DNA of 55,247 bases. Source: an uncultured Lentisphaeria bacterium (lineage in GTDB: Bacteria > Verrucomicrobiota > Lentisphaeria > Victivallales > UBA1829). Numbering within the stretch: the first letter of the stretch is position 1; every line of letters starts with the position of its first letter. The translations under genes were made by a program, and so were the position numbers. The DNA is taken from contig CASEFP010000101.1 of the NCBI GenBank assembly GCA_949287225.1, positions 1 through 55,247 of the forward strand. The letters run 5' to 3'. The notes below the pieces were generated by a model, which worked only from the letters and a program-made list of their open reading frames with translations, did not search any database and had not been told where the DNA came from. Shown here in pieces: positions 7,870-16,574 of this stretch.

Positions 7870-9549
7870 TCAGCACTCAAATTTCTTGAGCAGCTCTTCT
7901 TCGGTTGCCGTGGTGTAGGTGCCGTCGGCGGCGAAGGTTTTCTCCAGTCCCGGAACGAGGGAGGCGATCTGATCAACCGCCGTCAGCGGCATGTCGGGGC
8001 AGTTCGGGAAGATCACGGTCTTTCCGGGGAATTTCGCTCCGGCGACTGCTTCGAGTCCCTCCTTGAGCACCTTCATGCCGCCGATTGCCGCAAGCGCGGA
8101 AACCGGATTGAGTTTTCCCGCTTCCACCAGGCGGATTGTATGGCGCAGATCCTCGGTGCGGCTTCCGCTCGAACCGATGAAGCGGAAACCCTGCGACGCG
8201 ATGCCCGCGGTCGGAAGTTCGGCTTCCTTGCCCGCCGGAATGCCGGCAAAGATGTTCATGAGGCCGTCTTTTCCGAGGTGTTTGGCGGAACCGGAAACCA
8301 GCGCGGGAACCGGGACGAGCATGATGATGTCGTCAAATCCCTCCGGGGCGAATGCGGTCACGGCCGCGTCGAATTCGGCGGGGGAGGCGAAGTCGGCCGG
8401 ATTCATAAGCTTGAACTCGACGCCGCGTTTTTCTGCGATCGGCCCGAGCAACTCCTTCACATGGGCGATGCGGGCGTTGTCCATATCGGTCACGAGCACG
8501 CGGGCCGGACCGTTTTCATCGGCGACGGCGAGCTGCGTGTGCATCTGTCCCATTGCACCCGCACCGCCGGGGAGCCAGCAGGTGCCGCCCTTCTTGACGG
8601 TGCTCCGGACGTTGCGGCCGTAGGCGGCGGAGAGGTCCGTGCCCGCCGTGCCCTGATAGAACCAGCCCTGATAATGGATGCTTCCGACATCGAACATCCA
8701 GTTTTCCGAAGAATAATCGCCGATGAAATTGACGCATGCGCCGAATTTTCCGGCTTTTGCCGCTGCCTCGCCTTCGGCGCGCGTGCAGGAGCAGAGGAAA
8801 ATGTCGTCGTATTTCGCGCCTTCAGGAAGCGTGGAGGCTGCGCAGACCTTGACGGCCGGATACGCCTTGGCGATTTTGGATGCGAAATCGGCAGAGGCCT
8901 TCACGAGCGTGACGGAGGCGGGTTTTGCGGCGGAGAGCAGTGTGCCGAGTTCATATTCTCCCGCGTTCGAGCCGAAGACGAACAGCATGTCGCCGCCGTC
9001 GGCGGGTTTGACGCGGTTCTGGATCAGATGGCTGGCCAGCACGCAGGTCCACGGTTCGAGCAGCGCCGCGACGGCGGAGGGCATCGAGTCCGCGATCGGC
9101 AGCAGGTAGCAGCCTTCGTCACCGTTCAGGACCTTCTGATTGATGACGCTGTACTGCGCCATCCCGCCGTTCAGGGCGTAGCCGTAGGCAAAACCCTTGC
9201 CGTTGACGTAGATGTCCGCCTGAATGATATAGCGGCTGCCGACCTGGAAGTTGTCCCGGATCTTCGAGCCGACTTTGACGATGCTCATCACCGCCTCGTG
9301 CCCGGGGATCACAGGATCCTCCTTGAGATTTTTGGATATCACGCGCGGATGTTCTTCCCCAGCGCGGATCAGTTTCACGTCGGAGAAGCACAGTCCGATC
9401 GCCTCGATCTTGACCAGCAGTTCGTCGTCCGCAATTTCCGGCAAGGGGAGGACGGAAGGTTTGTTGTCTTTGCCGAAGTTTTCGAATCCGGCGCCGAACA
9501 GCTGCCACGCCAGAATCGTTTCCGGCAGTTTTTGCGTTGCTTCTTTCAT
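7870..9549 (-). CDS. Zinc-type alcohol dehydrogenase family protein, sorbose-1-phosphate reductase-like
   Basis: A 559-residue medium-chain dehydrogenase/reductase. The N-terminal GroES-like domain has GLCFSDVKLI and PGHEAVMSIV, the usual zinc-site region, and LEPWTCV in the place of the family's conserved EP motif. The Rossmann part contains GGAGAMGQMH. It is much longer than the common 340-380 residues, which fits the SorE-like L-sorbose 1-phosphate reductase group. It probably interconverts a sugar or polyol (phosphate) with NAD(P)H in the cytoplasm. It lies 18 bases after the NUDIX gene on the same strand, so it is likely the last gene of that operon. The substrate is inferred only from family resemblance. 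Confidence 0.82.
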   Translation of the reverse strand: MKEATQKLPETILAWQLFGAGFENFGKDNKPSVLPLPEIADDELLVKIEAIGLCFSDVKLIRAGEEHPRVISKNLKEDPVIPGHEAVMSIVKVGSKIRDNFQVGSRYIIQADIYVNGKGFAYGYALNGGMAQYSVINQKVLNGDEGCYLLPIADSMPSAVAALLEPWTCVLASHLIQNRVKPADGGDMLFVFGSNAGEYELGTLLSAAKPASVTLVKASADFASKIAKAYPAVKVCAASTLPEGAKYDDIFLCSCTRAEGEAAAKAGKFGACVNFIGDYSSENWMFDVGSIHYQGWFYQGTAGTDLSAAYGRNVRSTVKKGGTCWLPGGAGAMGQMHTQLAVADENGPARVLVTDMDNARIAHVKELLGPIAEKRGVEFKLMNPADFASPAEFDAAVTAFAPEGFDDIIMLVPVPALVSGSAKHLGKDGLMNIFAGIPAGKEAELPTAGIASQGFRFIGSSGSRTEDLRHTIRLVEAGKLNPVSALAAIGGMKVLKEGLEAVAGAKFPGKTVIFPNCPDMPLTAVDQIASLVPGLEKTFAADGTYTTATEEELLKKFEC

Positions 9550-9567
9550 TGCAGTTCTCTCACTTTC

Positions 9568-10149
9568 TCAGGGCACAGCCTGAAGGTTTGATATGTGTTT
9601 TGTTCTTTCCCGTTGTTGCAAATCCATAAAATGCACAAGCGCATTCCTTGCAGAGTCAAAGGAGATTTCCGCGAGGTCGATCTTCTCCGGGCGCAGACAG
9701 ACAATTCCGGCGCTCTCGTCCAGCGCCCGCGCTTCGGAAAAGTCCGCGACCTCCGCCGTGAAGTAGAGATCCTGGGAAACATAAGTGACGTCCCGGTAGC
9801 GATAGCGGTTTGAGTCACTGTAAAAATAGTTCATCTTCTCCGGGGGAAGGGTGATGCCGCACTCCTCGGCGAGTTCCCGGCACGCCGCTTCCTCGGGAGT
9901 TTCAAAAATATCGGCGAATCCGCCGGGAAAGGCGAGTTTCCCTTTCGCTGGTTCTTTCGCACGGCGCGTCAGCAGCAGTCTGCCGCCCGCATCGCGAAGA
10001 AGGACTGCGACAGCGGCTGCCGCATTGAAAAAGAGGACAAATCCGCAGTCCGGACATTCCGTATGATTTCCGCAGTGTTCCGTGCGGAACGGTTTGCCGC
10101 AGTTCGGGCAGAAGCGGATTGCGTCCAGTGTCGGATGGTATTGCTTCAT
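9568..10149 (-). CDS. NUDIX hydrolase with N-terminal zinc ribbon
   Basis: A 193-residue protein. Residues about 12-35 hold two CxxC pairs (CPNCGK and CPDCGF), a zinc ribbon as in NADH pyrophosphatase NudC. The NUDIX box follows: GGFADIFETPEEAACRELAEECG fits Gx5Ex7REUxEExGU. Such enzymes hydrolyse nucleoside diphosphates linked to another moiety, such as NAD(H), FAD, ADP-ribose or damaged NTPs. The start ATG overlaps the stop of the upstream deoxyribosyltransferase gene (ATGA), so the two are translationally coupled and probably act on related nucleotides. It is shorter than NudC, and specificity is uncertain. Confidence 0.9.
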   Translation of the reverse strand: MKQYHPTLDAIRFCPNCGKPFRTEHCGNHTECPDCGFVLFFNAAAAVAVLLRDAGGRLLLTRRAKEPAKGKLAFPGGFADIFETPEEAACRELAEECGITLPPEKMNYFYSDSNRYRYRDVTYVSQDLYFTAEVADFSEARALDESAGIVCLRPEKIDLAEISFDSARNALVHFMDLQQRERTKHISNLQAVP

Positions 10150-10787
10150 GACAACAGCCCGAGCTCCGCCTTCTCTTTGAGAATTGCCGCAATGCGCTCC
10201 CGCGTCATTTGCGAATCGAAATCCGAGCCGCAGCTTTTCACAAACCAGCGGTAAATCTCCTCTGCTTTCCGAAGATCGCCGCCGAACAGCGACGGCTTTG
10301 CTGCTACCTCATCCATTGCGGCAACCACACGCCGTGCAATTTCATGCAGATAGCATTTCAGAGCATCCGGTGTTGTCACGATCCGGTTGTACAGCGCCAG
10401 CGCGTTGATTTTCAACGTCAGGCTGCGCGGATAACCCGAGCACATCAGATTCCACGGATCGGCGCTTACGCTCTGGTCGCCCGCGTTTCGGAAGTCCGTT
10501 CGCAGAAGGACGCAGGGAATGTCCAGCATCTTCGCTGCCATGAATTCAACGACAGTTCCGGAATCCAGATCCGTTCCGTCGAAGTTCAGCAGCGCGAGAT
10601 GGCAGCTCATCACCATTTCCAGATCACCGTTCCGGATATTGGCATTGCGCTGTTTGTTCCCCTCGTTTGACTGCGGCAGGAGGGTCCTGTATTTTCCCCC
10701 TGACACCTCCGCAATCGCCTTGCTCAGAAGCAGGTTTCCGGCCAGATGCTTGAAATCGAACAGGTCGCCCGCATGATAGACATTCAT
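10146..10787 (-). CDS. Nucleoside 2-deoxyribosyltransferase family protein
   Basis: A 213-residue protein of the nucleoside 2-deoxyribosyltransferase fold. Diagnostic are the N-terminal YHAGDLFDF (substrate loop), the Asp-containing stretch ALLNFDGTDLDSGTVVEF (its final Glu corresponds to the catalytic Glu) and the following strand. The family moves deoxyribose between nucleobases or hydrolyses nucleotide N-glycosidic bonds. It is the first gene of a minus-strand operon with the NUDIX and dehydrogenase genes. No signal peptide. A role in nucleoside salvage or clean-up is likely but not shown. Confidence 0.87.
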   Translation of the reverse strand: MNVYHAGDLFDFKHLAGNLLLSKAIAEVSGGKYRTLLPQSNEGNKQRNANIRNGDLEMVMSCHLALLNFDGTDLDSGTVVEFMAAKMLDIPCVLLRTDFRNAGDQSVSADPWNLMCSGYPRSLTLKINALALYNRIVTTPDALKCYLHEIARRVVAAMDEVAAKPSLFGGDLRKAEEIYRWFVKSCGSDFDSQMTRERIAAILKEKAELGLLS

Positions 10788-10911
10788 AAAATATTCCCCT
10801 CGACGAATGAACGCTCCTTGATTTTCCGCCGCCGTGTTATATGGTAACAGAACAATACGACTAATATGAAGTCTTTTCCGTATTTTTCAAGCGGAAAACC
10901 GGAGGAAAAAC

Positions 10912-12171
10912 ATGACGATTGACGATTTTTGCGCCGCAATGGGATTCGGCGCCGCCGAAAAACACCTTCTGGAGGAAATCTGGGACGAGGCAGTGAAAAC
11001 CGCACCCGCCGATGTCCCGGCATTCATGACGATGGATTTCTGCCGGAATTATTACCCGATGACTGGCGGAGACCTCAAACATCTGACGCGCATGGAGGAG
11101 GTCTGCCGGATCGTCGAACAGACGCCGGAAGCCGCGCTTTACGCATGGATTCTCCATTACGGGCTCTTCCTCAGAGGCGCGCAGGCGAATCTCCGCAATC
11201 TCCCGCTTCCGTCCGGAGTATTCGGTGAAAACGCGGGAATTTTCCAGCTGATGGTTGCCGTCAGCGCCATCCCGCTGATTGAAAAGACGCTGGAACGCAT
11301 GAAGATTCCTCACTCATATGCGCTGGATATTGCAAAATGGATTGGCGGCACCATCGGTCTGTTCGAGACCGGCAACAACGGCATTCCCGGGCACACCCTC
11401 CAGCAGACAAGCTGGATTCGCAACTACATCGACGGTCGTCTCTTCCGGATCGGGCGCTTTGAATTTCTGATGCACGAATATCCCCTCTGGATGCCCGCTG
11501 TCTACCGGAACAGGAAAGACGGTTCCCTGATGGTGCTCTGCCGTGACGGATGGCGCTTCCTGCCGGACGGGTGCCGTCCGAAACGGGGGACACCCGACTC
11601 GGAGGTGGTGGTCACCCGATTGAAAATCATAGACAATCACGTCACAGGCACGCCGGTCACGCCGCGCGGTGAGGTTCTGCTCGGGCGGAAAGTCACGATT
11701 GATCTTGCCGACTGGGAGGCTCTCTGCAATCCCTGGGAGCTCACGCCGAGTATTCACATCCCAGCGGGCGGCGGCATGAAGCCGGAACTGACGAAAGCGT
11801 CCCTGATCGAGGCAAAGGAGTTCTTCCGCAAATATTTCAAACAGGACATCCGGATGTTCATCTGCCATTCGTGGATTCTGAATCCCGACTGGGAGAGTGA
11901 GCTGCCGGATTCCAATCTGGCGAAATTCATGCGCGAAGGGTATATGACTCCGGGACTGGAAAGCGACGGGCGCGACGGGGTCTTCTTCGTCTTCGGGCGC
12001 ACGGACAATGATGATCCGCTCACCTATCCGGCCGTCACATCCATTCAGAAGGCATTCCACCGAATTCTCAAGTCCGGCCGCCGTCTCCGGAGCGGGGCGG
12101 TCCTCTTCCTGACCGACAAACTGGACCGCTTCGGAACACAGTATTACCGGAATCAGGGAGGAACGCTCTGA
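10912..12171 (+). CDS. GNAT-like acyltransferase domain protein (NAT_N/GNAT_C type)
   Basis: A 419-residue cytoplasmic protein of a family annotated as acyltransferase domain-containing, with an N-terminal NAT_N-like helical part (about 1-130) and a C-terminal GNAT-like part (about 130-280). The final section contains FICHSWILNP and a long beta-rich tail. Members have no defined reaction. The start is preceded by GGAGGA about eight bases upstream. It is divergent from the deoxyribosyltransferase operon and directly precedes the L-fucose isomerase gene, but a separate promoter lies between them, so it may be an independent unit. Confidence 0.7.
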   Translation: MTIDDFCAAMGFGAAEKHLLEEIWDEAVKTAPADVPAFMTMDFCRNYYPMTGGDLKHLTRMEEVCRIVEQTPEAALYAWILHYGLFLRGAQANLRNLPLPSGVFGENAGIFQLMVAVSAIPLIEKTLERMKIPHSYALDIAKWIGGTIGLFETGNNGIPGHTLQQTSWIRNYIDGRLFRIGRFEFLMHEYPLWMPAVYRNRKDGSLMVLCRDGWRFLPDGCRPKRGTPDSEVVVTRLKIIDNHVTGTPVTPRGEVLLGRKVTIDLADWEALCNPWELTPSIHIPAGGGMKPELTKASLIEAKEFFRKYFKQDIRMFICHSWILNPDWESELPDSNLAKFMREGYMTPGLESDGRDGVFFVFGRTDNDDPLTYPAVTSIQKAFHRILKSGRRLRSGAVLFLTDKLDRFGTQYYRNQGGTL

Positions 12172-12176
12172 ATCTT

Positions 12177-12187
12177 TGCCAATGGCA
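12177..12187. promoter_or_regulatory. Short LacI-like inverted repeat upstream of fucI
   Basis: TGCCA-A-TGGCA sits just past the stop of the GNAT-like gene, about 48 bases before the fucI -35 box. The half-site TTTGCCA is shared with the perfect palindrome at 50071. It may be an upstream regulator site. Confidence 0.3.
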
Positions 12188-12234
12188 TGTTTGTTTTGTT
12201 CATATAAAATCAGCGATTATTCATATCCGGGGTA

Positions 12235-12263
12235 TTGACGAAGTTCATATTGCCGCTTATGTT
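12235..12263 (+). promoter_or_regulatory. Promoter of fucI
   Basis: TTGACG (12235-12240) and TATGTT (12258-12263) are spaced by 17 bases. Transcription would start near 12270, so the palindrome at 12273-12287 overlaps the first transcribed bases. Confidence 0.6.
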
Positions 12264-12272
12264 TTTTGAAAT

Positions 12273-12287
12273 ACCGGAAATTCCGGT
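12273..12287. promoter_or_regulatory. Operator candidate at the fucI transcription start
   Basis: ACCGGAA-A-TTCCGGT is a perfect 15-base inverted repeat directly downstream of the fucI -10 box. It suits a repressor that blocks initiation. It resembles the palindrome at 950-963. The regulator is unknown; none of the adjacent genes encodes one. Confidence 0.5.
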
Positions 12288-12353
12288 CAGATGTTTCGAG
12301 TGCGGAAAGACAGAAACACTTTATCATAAACCCAAACAAGGAGGTAGGTCCAA

Positions 12354-14105
12354 ATGTATCCGAAAGTTGGAATTCGTCCCGCGATCGACGGACGGCGCAA
12401 AGGCATCCGTGAATCCCTGGAAGACCAGACCATGAACATGGCGAAAGCCGCGGCAGAGCTGATTTCCGGCAACCTGCGCTACACGGACGGAACCCCGGTG
12501 CAGTGCGTGATTGCCGACAGCACGATCGGCGGTGTCGCGGAAGCGGCAGCATGCGCGGACAAATTCCGTCTGGAGAACGTCGGCGTCTCCCTGACCGTCA
12601 CACCCTGCTGGTGCTACGGTTCGGAAACCATGGACATGGACCCGCACACACCGAAGGCGGTCTGGGGCTTCAACGGCACCGAACGTCCCGGCGCGGTGTA
12701 TCTGGCCGCCGTCCTTGCCGCTCATGCGCAGAAGGGGCTTCCCGCGTTCGGCATCTACGGGCGCGATGTGCAGAATGCCGATGAGACGAAAATCCCGGAC
12801 GACGTTGCGGAAAAGATTCTCCGCTTTGCGCGCGCCGGTGTCGCCGTTGCCGAAATGCGCGGCAAATCCTATCTCTCGATCGGTTCCGTCGCCATGGGCA
12901 TTGCCGGATCCATTCTTGATCCCGAGTTCTATGAATCCTATTTCAACATGCGCTGCGAATCCGTCGATATGACCGAGATCATCCGCCGCGTCAACGAAAA
13001 CATCTACGATCCCGTCGAGGCGAAAAAGGCGATTGCCTGGGCGAAGAAGAATCTCAGGATCGGCAAGGATGTCTACAACGGCAAAAAAGGTCTCTCGGCA
13101 AAAGAGCAGCAGGCGAAGTTTGAATACTGCATCAAAATGACGATGATCGCGCGCGACCTCATGGTCGGAAACGAGCGTTTGAAAGAACTTGGATTTGTTG
13201 AAGAGGGCATGGGCCACAACGCCATTCTGGCGGGTTTCCAGGGACAGCGCCAGTGGACCGATCATATGCCCAACGGCGACGTCATGGAGACGCTCCTGAA
13301 CTCCTCGTTCGACTGGAACGGCATCCGCAAACCCTATGTTCTCGCAACTGAGAACGACGGGCTGAACGGCGTCGCGATGCTCTTCGGACACCTGCTCACC
13401 AATACCGCGTCCGGATTCTCCGATGTCCGCACGTTCTGGAGCCCCGAGGCTGTCAAGAAAGCGACCGGATACAAACTGCCGGTTCCGGGACTGATCCATC
13501 TGATCAATTCCGGCGCGACCACGCTGGACGCCACGGGACGCCAGACACGCAAAGGCAAACCCGCAATGAAGCCTTTCTGGGAGATCACCGCAAAAGAGGC
13601 GCAGGCGTGCCTCGATGCGACCGAATGGGTGCCTGCGAATCTCGGTTATTTCCGCGGCGGCGGCTTCTCGTCTCATTTTCTGACGAAAGGCGGAATGCCC
13701 GTCACGATGGCGCGCGTCAACCGGATTTACGGACTTGGCCCCGTTCTTCAGATTGCCGAAGGCTACACCTATGAACTGCCCGCGAAGGTTCATGCGGTTC
13801 TCGACAACCGGACCGATCCGGGCTGGCCGACCACATGGTTCGTTCCGAACCTGACCGGCACCGGCGCGTTCAAGGACGTTTACAGCGTCATGGCGAACTG
13901 GGGCGCAAATCACGGCGCGTTCAACTACGGACACATCGGCGCGGATCTGATCACGATGGCGTCGATCCTCCGCATTCCGGTCTGCATGCACAACGTAGCG
14001 CCGGAAAAGATCTTCCGCCCGGCGGCATGGGCCGCGTTCGGCATGGATCAGGAAGGCGCGGACTATCGCGCATGTGCAAACTTCGGGCCGCTTTACAAGA
14101 AATAA
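12354..14105 (+). CDS. fucI: L-fucose isomerase
   Basis: A 583-residue protein, close to the usual 590. It converts L-fucose to L-fuculose, the first step of cytoplasmic fucose use, and related enzymes also act on D-arabinose. The family is recognised from the start [20 protein letters not shown], the central [32 protein letters not shown] with Glu/Asp metal ligands, and the C-terminal [19 protein letters not shown] that carries the conserved His. AAGGAGG is eight bases before the ATG. A terminator at 14132 makes it a single-gene unit. Fucose is common in mucin and algal glycans, which fits the secreted glycan-acting proteins in this window. Confidence 0.96.
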   Translation: MYPKVGIRPAIDGRRKGIRESLEDQTMNMAKAAAELISGNLRYTDGTPVQCVIADSTIGGVAEAAACADKFRLENVGVSLTVTPCWCYGSETMDMDPHTPKAVWGFNGTERPGAVYLAAVLAAHAQKGLPAFGIYGRDVQNADETKIPDDVAEKILRFARAGVAVAEMRGKSYLSIGSVAMGIAGSILDPEFYESYFNMRCESVDMTEIIRRVNENIYDPVEAKKAIAWAKKNLRIGKDVYNGKKGLSAKEQQAKFEYCIKMTMIARDLMVGNERLKELGFVEEGMGHNAILAGFQGQRQWTDHMPNGDVMETLLNSSFDWNGIRKPYVLATENDGLNGVAMLFGHLLTNTASGFSDVRTFWSPEAVKKATGYKLPVPGLIHLINSGATTLDATGRQTRKGKPAMKPFWEITAKEAQACLDATEWVPANLGYFRGGGFSSHFLTKGGMPVTMARVNRIYGLGPVLQIAEGYTYELPAKVHAVLDNRTDPGWPTTWFVPNLTGTGAFKDVYSVMANWGANHGAFNYGHIGADLITMASILRIPVCMHNVAPEKIFRPAAWAAFGMDQEGADYRACANFGPLYKK

Positions 14106-14131
14106 GCCCGGTTTTTCCTGTGAAAAAAAGG

Positions 14132-14167
14132 CCGCGGGAAGATGTGAAGCTTCCCGCGGTTTTTTTG
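14132..14167 (+). terminator. Intrinsic terminator after fucI
   Basis: A perfect 10-bp stem (CCGCGGGAAG / CTTCCCGCGG), an 8-base loop and a run of eight T residues. Confidence 0.92.
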
Positions 14168-14229
14168 TGTCCGGAAGATCATCCGGAAGGAGAAATTCCA
14201 TAAAATCGAAAAAAATTTTTTCCTCCACT

Positions 14230-14257
14230 TTGCGAATTCGCATTTGTGTTGTATTTT
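14230..14257 (+). promoter_or_regulatory. Promoter of pyrH
   Basis: TTGCGA (14230-14235) and TATTTT (14252-14257) are spaced by 16 bases. The -35 box lies in the perfect palindrome TGCGAATTCGCA (14231-14242). The next promoter, at 15021, also uses TTGCGA. Confidence 0.5.
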
Positions 14258-14287
14258 ACTCAAAATGAGAAACGGAGAGGTAAGGCG

Positions 14288-15010
14288 ATGTCGGAATCGA
14301 AACTTTTGTATAAACGGGTGCTCCTCAAGATCAGCGGCGAGGCGCTGAAGGGAAAGGAAGAACACGGCTTTTCCCGGGAGGCAGTCGCGGATGTTGTCGC
14401 AAGGGTCAGGGAGGCGCTGGATATGGGCGTGGAGATCGCGCTGGTTGTCGGTGCGGGGAATCTCTGGCGCGGGCTGGCGGGCTCGCAGGGCGGAATGGAC
14501 CGCGTGACCGCCGACCATATGGGAATGCTTGCAACCGTGATGAATGCGCTCTGCCTCAAGGACGCCTTCCGCCAGGCTGGTGTGAAGTGCCATGTCCACT
14601 GCGCCGTTGCGATGGAGCCGTTCGCAAAACGCTTCGACCGGGACGCGGCGCTGGAGCAGCTTGCGCGCGGGGAACTCGTGATCTTCGCCGCCGGAACCGG
14701 TTCACCCTTCTTCACGACCGACACGACCGCCGCGCTGCGCGCGCTTGAGACAAAATGTCAGGCGGTCATGAAGGCGACGAAGGTCAACGGCATCTACACT
14801 GCCGATCCGATGAAGGACAAAAGCGCGGTTAAATTCAATACGCTCACCTTCCAGGAGGCGCTTGCCGGACACTATGCCGTGATGGATTCCGCGGCTTTTT
14901 CGCTCTGCGCGGACAACAATCTGCATATTATTGTCTTCAATTTTTCCGAGGACGGTGCGCTCTGCAAAGTGCTTTCCGGAGATTATTCCGTCGGAACCGT
15001 CGTCAGCTGA
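14288..15010 (+). CDS. pyrH: UMP kinase
   Basis: About 240 residues, the normal length. It phosphorylates UMP to UDP with ATP in pyrimidine synthesis. Family features are the N-terminal YKRVLLKISGEAL (phosphate binding), the glycine-rich VVGAGNLWRG, DHMGMLATVMNAL, and FAAGTGSPFFTTDTTAALRA near the nucleotide site. The ATG at 14288 is chosen over an in-frame ATG 42 bases upstream because GGAGAGG precedes it and the family starts there. It begins a plus-strand run that contains frr. Confidence 0.96.
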   Translation: MSESKLLYKRVLLKISGEALKGKEEHGFSREAVADVVARVREALDMGVEIALVVGAGNLWRGLAGSQGGMDRVTADHMGMLATVMNALCLKDAFRQAGVKCHVHCAVAMEPFAKRFDRDAALEQLARGELVIFAAGTGSPFFTTDTTAALRALETKCQAVMKATKVNGIYTADPMKDKSAVKFNTLTFQEALAGHYAVMDSAAFSLCADNNLHIIVFNFSEDGALCKVLSGDYSVGTVVS

Positions 15011-15020
15011 CGTTTTCGAC

Positions 15021-15049
15021 TTGCGAAATTGCACGCGGCGGTGTAAATT
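15021..15049 (+). promoter_or_regulatory. Promoter of the epimerase-like gene behind pyrH
   Basis: TTGCGA (15021-15026), 17 bases, TAAATT (15044-15049), in the short gap after pyrH. It would allow the following genes to be transcribed separately from pyrH. Confidence 0.45.
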
Positions 15050-15092
15050 GAATTTCCGTTGCTTGAATATTTGGGAAAAGGAGATCAAACCG

Positions 15093-15977
15093 ATGTCAAC
15101 GACAGATGTGCCGCTGTTCTGTTATTATTCCTGGCAGTTCGTGCCGGACGTGATGATCCCGAATATTTTTGCCGAATTTGCGGCGAACGGAGTGGAACAT
15201 CTGGTGTTCAGCCATATCTGGATGACGAGGATTCTGCGGGAACCGACTTTTTTCGCGCCCTTGATGACAATGGCGCGAAAGGCGGGAATCCGGCTCGGGG
15301 CTGTCCATGCGCCATGGGGAGCTGCATTCGATCTGAACTGTTCCGACATGGCTCGGCGCAAAGGCATGATTGCGGATCATAAAACGGCAATGGCCTATGC
15401 CGCGGATGCGGGATGCCGGACCTATACCATGCATGTCGGCGCATACAGCTGGGTGTTTGAGCATATTCCGATGAAGCGTCTGCGCGAACTGGCGGCGGAT
15501 GCACTGGAACAGCTGCTTCCGGAAGCAGAGAAACTGGGCCTCGTCATCGCTGTGGAAAACAGCTATGAGCCGCCGAACTCCGCCTCCGAGGTGGTCGGGC
15601 TTGTTTCCGCTTTTGATTCTCCGTGCATCGGGTGCTGTTTTGACACCGGACACGCCTGTCTGATGTCGCCGTTCCCCGGAAAGGATCAGTCGAAATATTT
15701 CGATGAGATCTTTGACGCATGGTGGGAGGGAATCGTGGAAACCGCTGATACCTTTGAAATCATGAAACCTTATATCGTGACTTCCCACATGCATGACAAT
15801 GACGGTTACAGCGATGCGCATCAGCTTCCGGGCACAGGGCGGATTGACTGGAAAAAACAGATTGCGGATCTGCGCAGCGCCCCCCGTCTGATCTCCCTTC
15901 AGACCGAGGTGCGGACAATCCCGCTGGCATTGTCCGTCAAACAGATTGCGGAGACCTTCCGTTCTATTTTGAATTGA
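15093..15977 (+). CDS. Sugar phosphate isomerase/epimerase-like TIM barrel protein
   Basis: About 294 residues of the AP_endonuc_2/xylose-isomerase-like barrel. Metal-ligand motifs are AVENSYEPP, CFDTGHA, SHMHDNDG and LQTEVR. Only the ATG at 15093 has a good ribosome binding site (AAAAGGAG); the open frame extends upstream into pyrH but without one. The reaction is not identifiable. It is unrelated in function to its neighbours pyrH and frr, which are usually adjacent in bacteria, so it looks inserted between them with its own promoter. Confidence 0.85.
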   Translation: MSTTDVPLFCYYSWQFVPDVMIPNIFAEFAANGVEHLVFSHIWMTRILREPTFFAPLMTMARKAGIRLGAVHAPWGAAFDLNCSDMARRKGMIADHKTAMAYAADAGCRTYTMHVGAYSWVFEHIPMKRLRELAADALEQLLPEAEKLGLVIAVENSYEPPNSASEVVGLVSAFDSPCIGCCFDTGHACLMSPFPGKDQSKYFDEIFDAWWEGIVETADTFEIMKPYIVTSHMHDNDGYSDAHQLPGTGRIDWKKQIADLRSAPRLISLQTEVRTIPLALSVKQIAETFRSILN

Positions 15978-16013
15978 GCGAATGACATATAAATCAAAAA
16001 AGGAGATCAGGAA

Positions 16014-16574
16014 ATGGCTATTCAAGACATCCTCGACACCATGGAAGAAGGCATGATGAACGCGGAAGAGGCGATGAAGAACGACATCGCCGCGATCCGG
16101 ACCGGAAAAGCCTCTACAGTTCTGGTGGAAAACCTCATGGTCGAGTATTACGGGACGAACACAAGACTCCGTGAGATTGCCGGGCTCTCCACGCCGGATG
16201 CGCGCACTGTCGCGATCCAGCCGTGGGATCAGAGCGCCGTTCATGCGATTGAAAAGGCGATCATCAACTCCAACATCGGCATTTCCCCCGTCAGTGACGG
16301 CAAGATCATCCGGCTGCCGATTCCGCCGCTGAGCGAAGACCGCCGCATCACCCTGACCAAACAGGTGAAGGCGCGTGCCGAGGAGGCCCGTGTCGCCGTC
16401 CGCAACGCGAGACGTGATGCCAACGATACTGCGAAGAAAGCCCAGAAGGCCTCCGAGATCACCGAGGACGAGCTCAAGAACGTCCTGGATAAAATCCAGA
16501 AGATGACCGACTCCTACATCGCGAACATCGACAAGCTCGCCGAGGAAAAGGAAAAGGAGCTGATGAAGGTTTGA
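16014..16574 (+). CDS. frr: Ribosome recycling factor
   Basis: A 186-residue protein of standard RRF length, which with EF-G splits post-termination ribosomes. The three-helix-bundle domain and its conserved parts are plain: IRTGKAS near residue 28, IQPWDQ, IPPLSEDRR and the long C-terminal helix with ARVAVRNARRDAN. A strong AAAAGGAG site precedes the ATG. The stop overlaps the TTG start of the next gene, giving likely translational coupling. Confidence 0.97.
   Translation: MAIQDILDTMEEGMMNAEEAMKNDIAAIRTGKASTVLVENLMVEYYGTNTRLREIAGLSTPDARTVAIQPWDQSAVHAIEKAIINSNIGISPVSDGKIIRLPIPPLSEDRRITLTKQVKARAEEARVAVRNARRDANDTAKKAQKASEITEDELKNVLDKIQKMTDSYIANIDKLAEEKEKELMKV

Noticed and set aside
12324..14243. 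A 639-codon open frame on the minus strand across all of fucI
   Set aside because: It mirrors fucI, which has clear family motifs, promoter and ribosome site. Long antisense frames arise here from the codon usage and recur opposite other genes (20503-22611, 8140-9591, 49606-51297).
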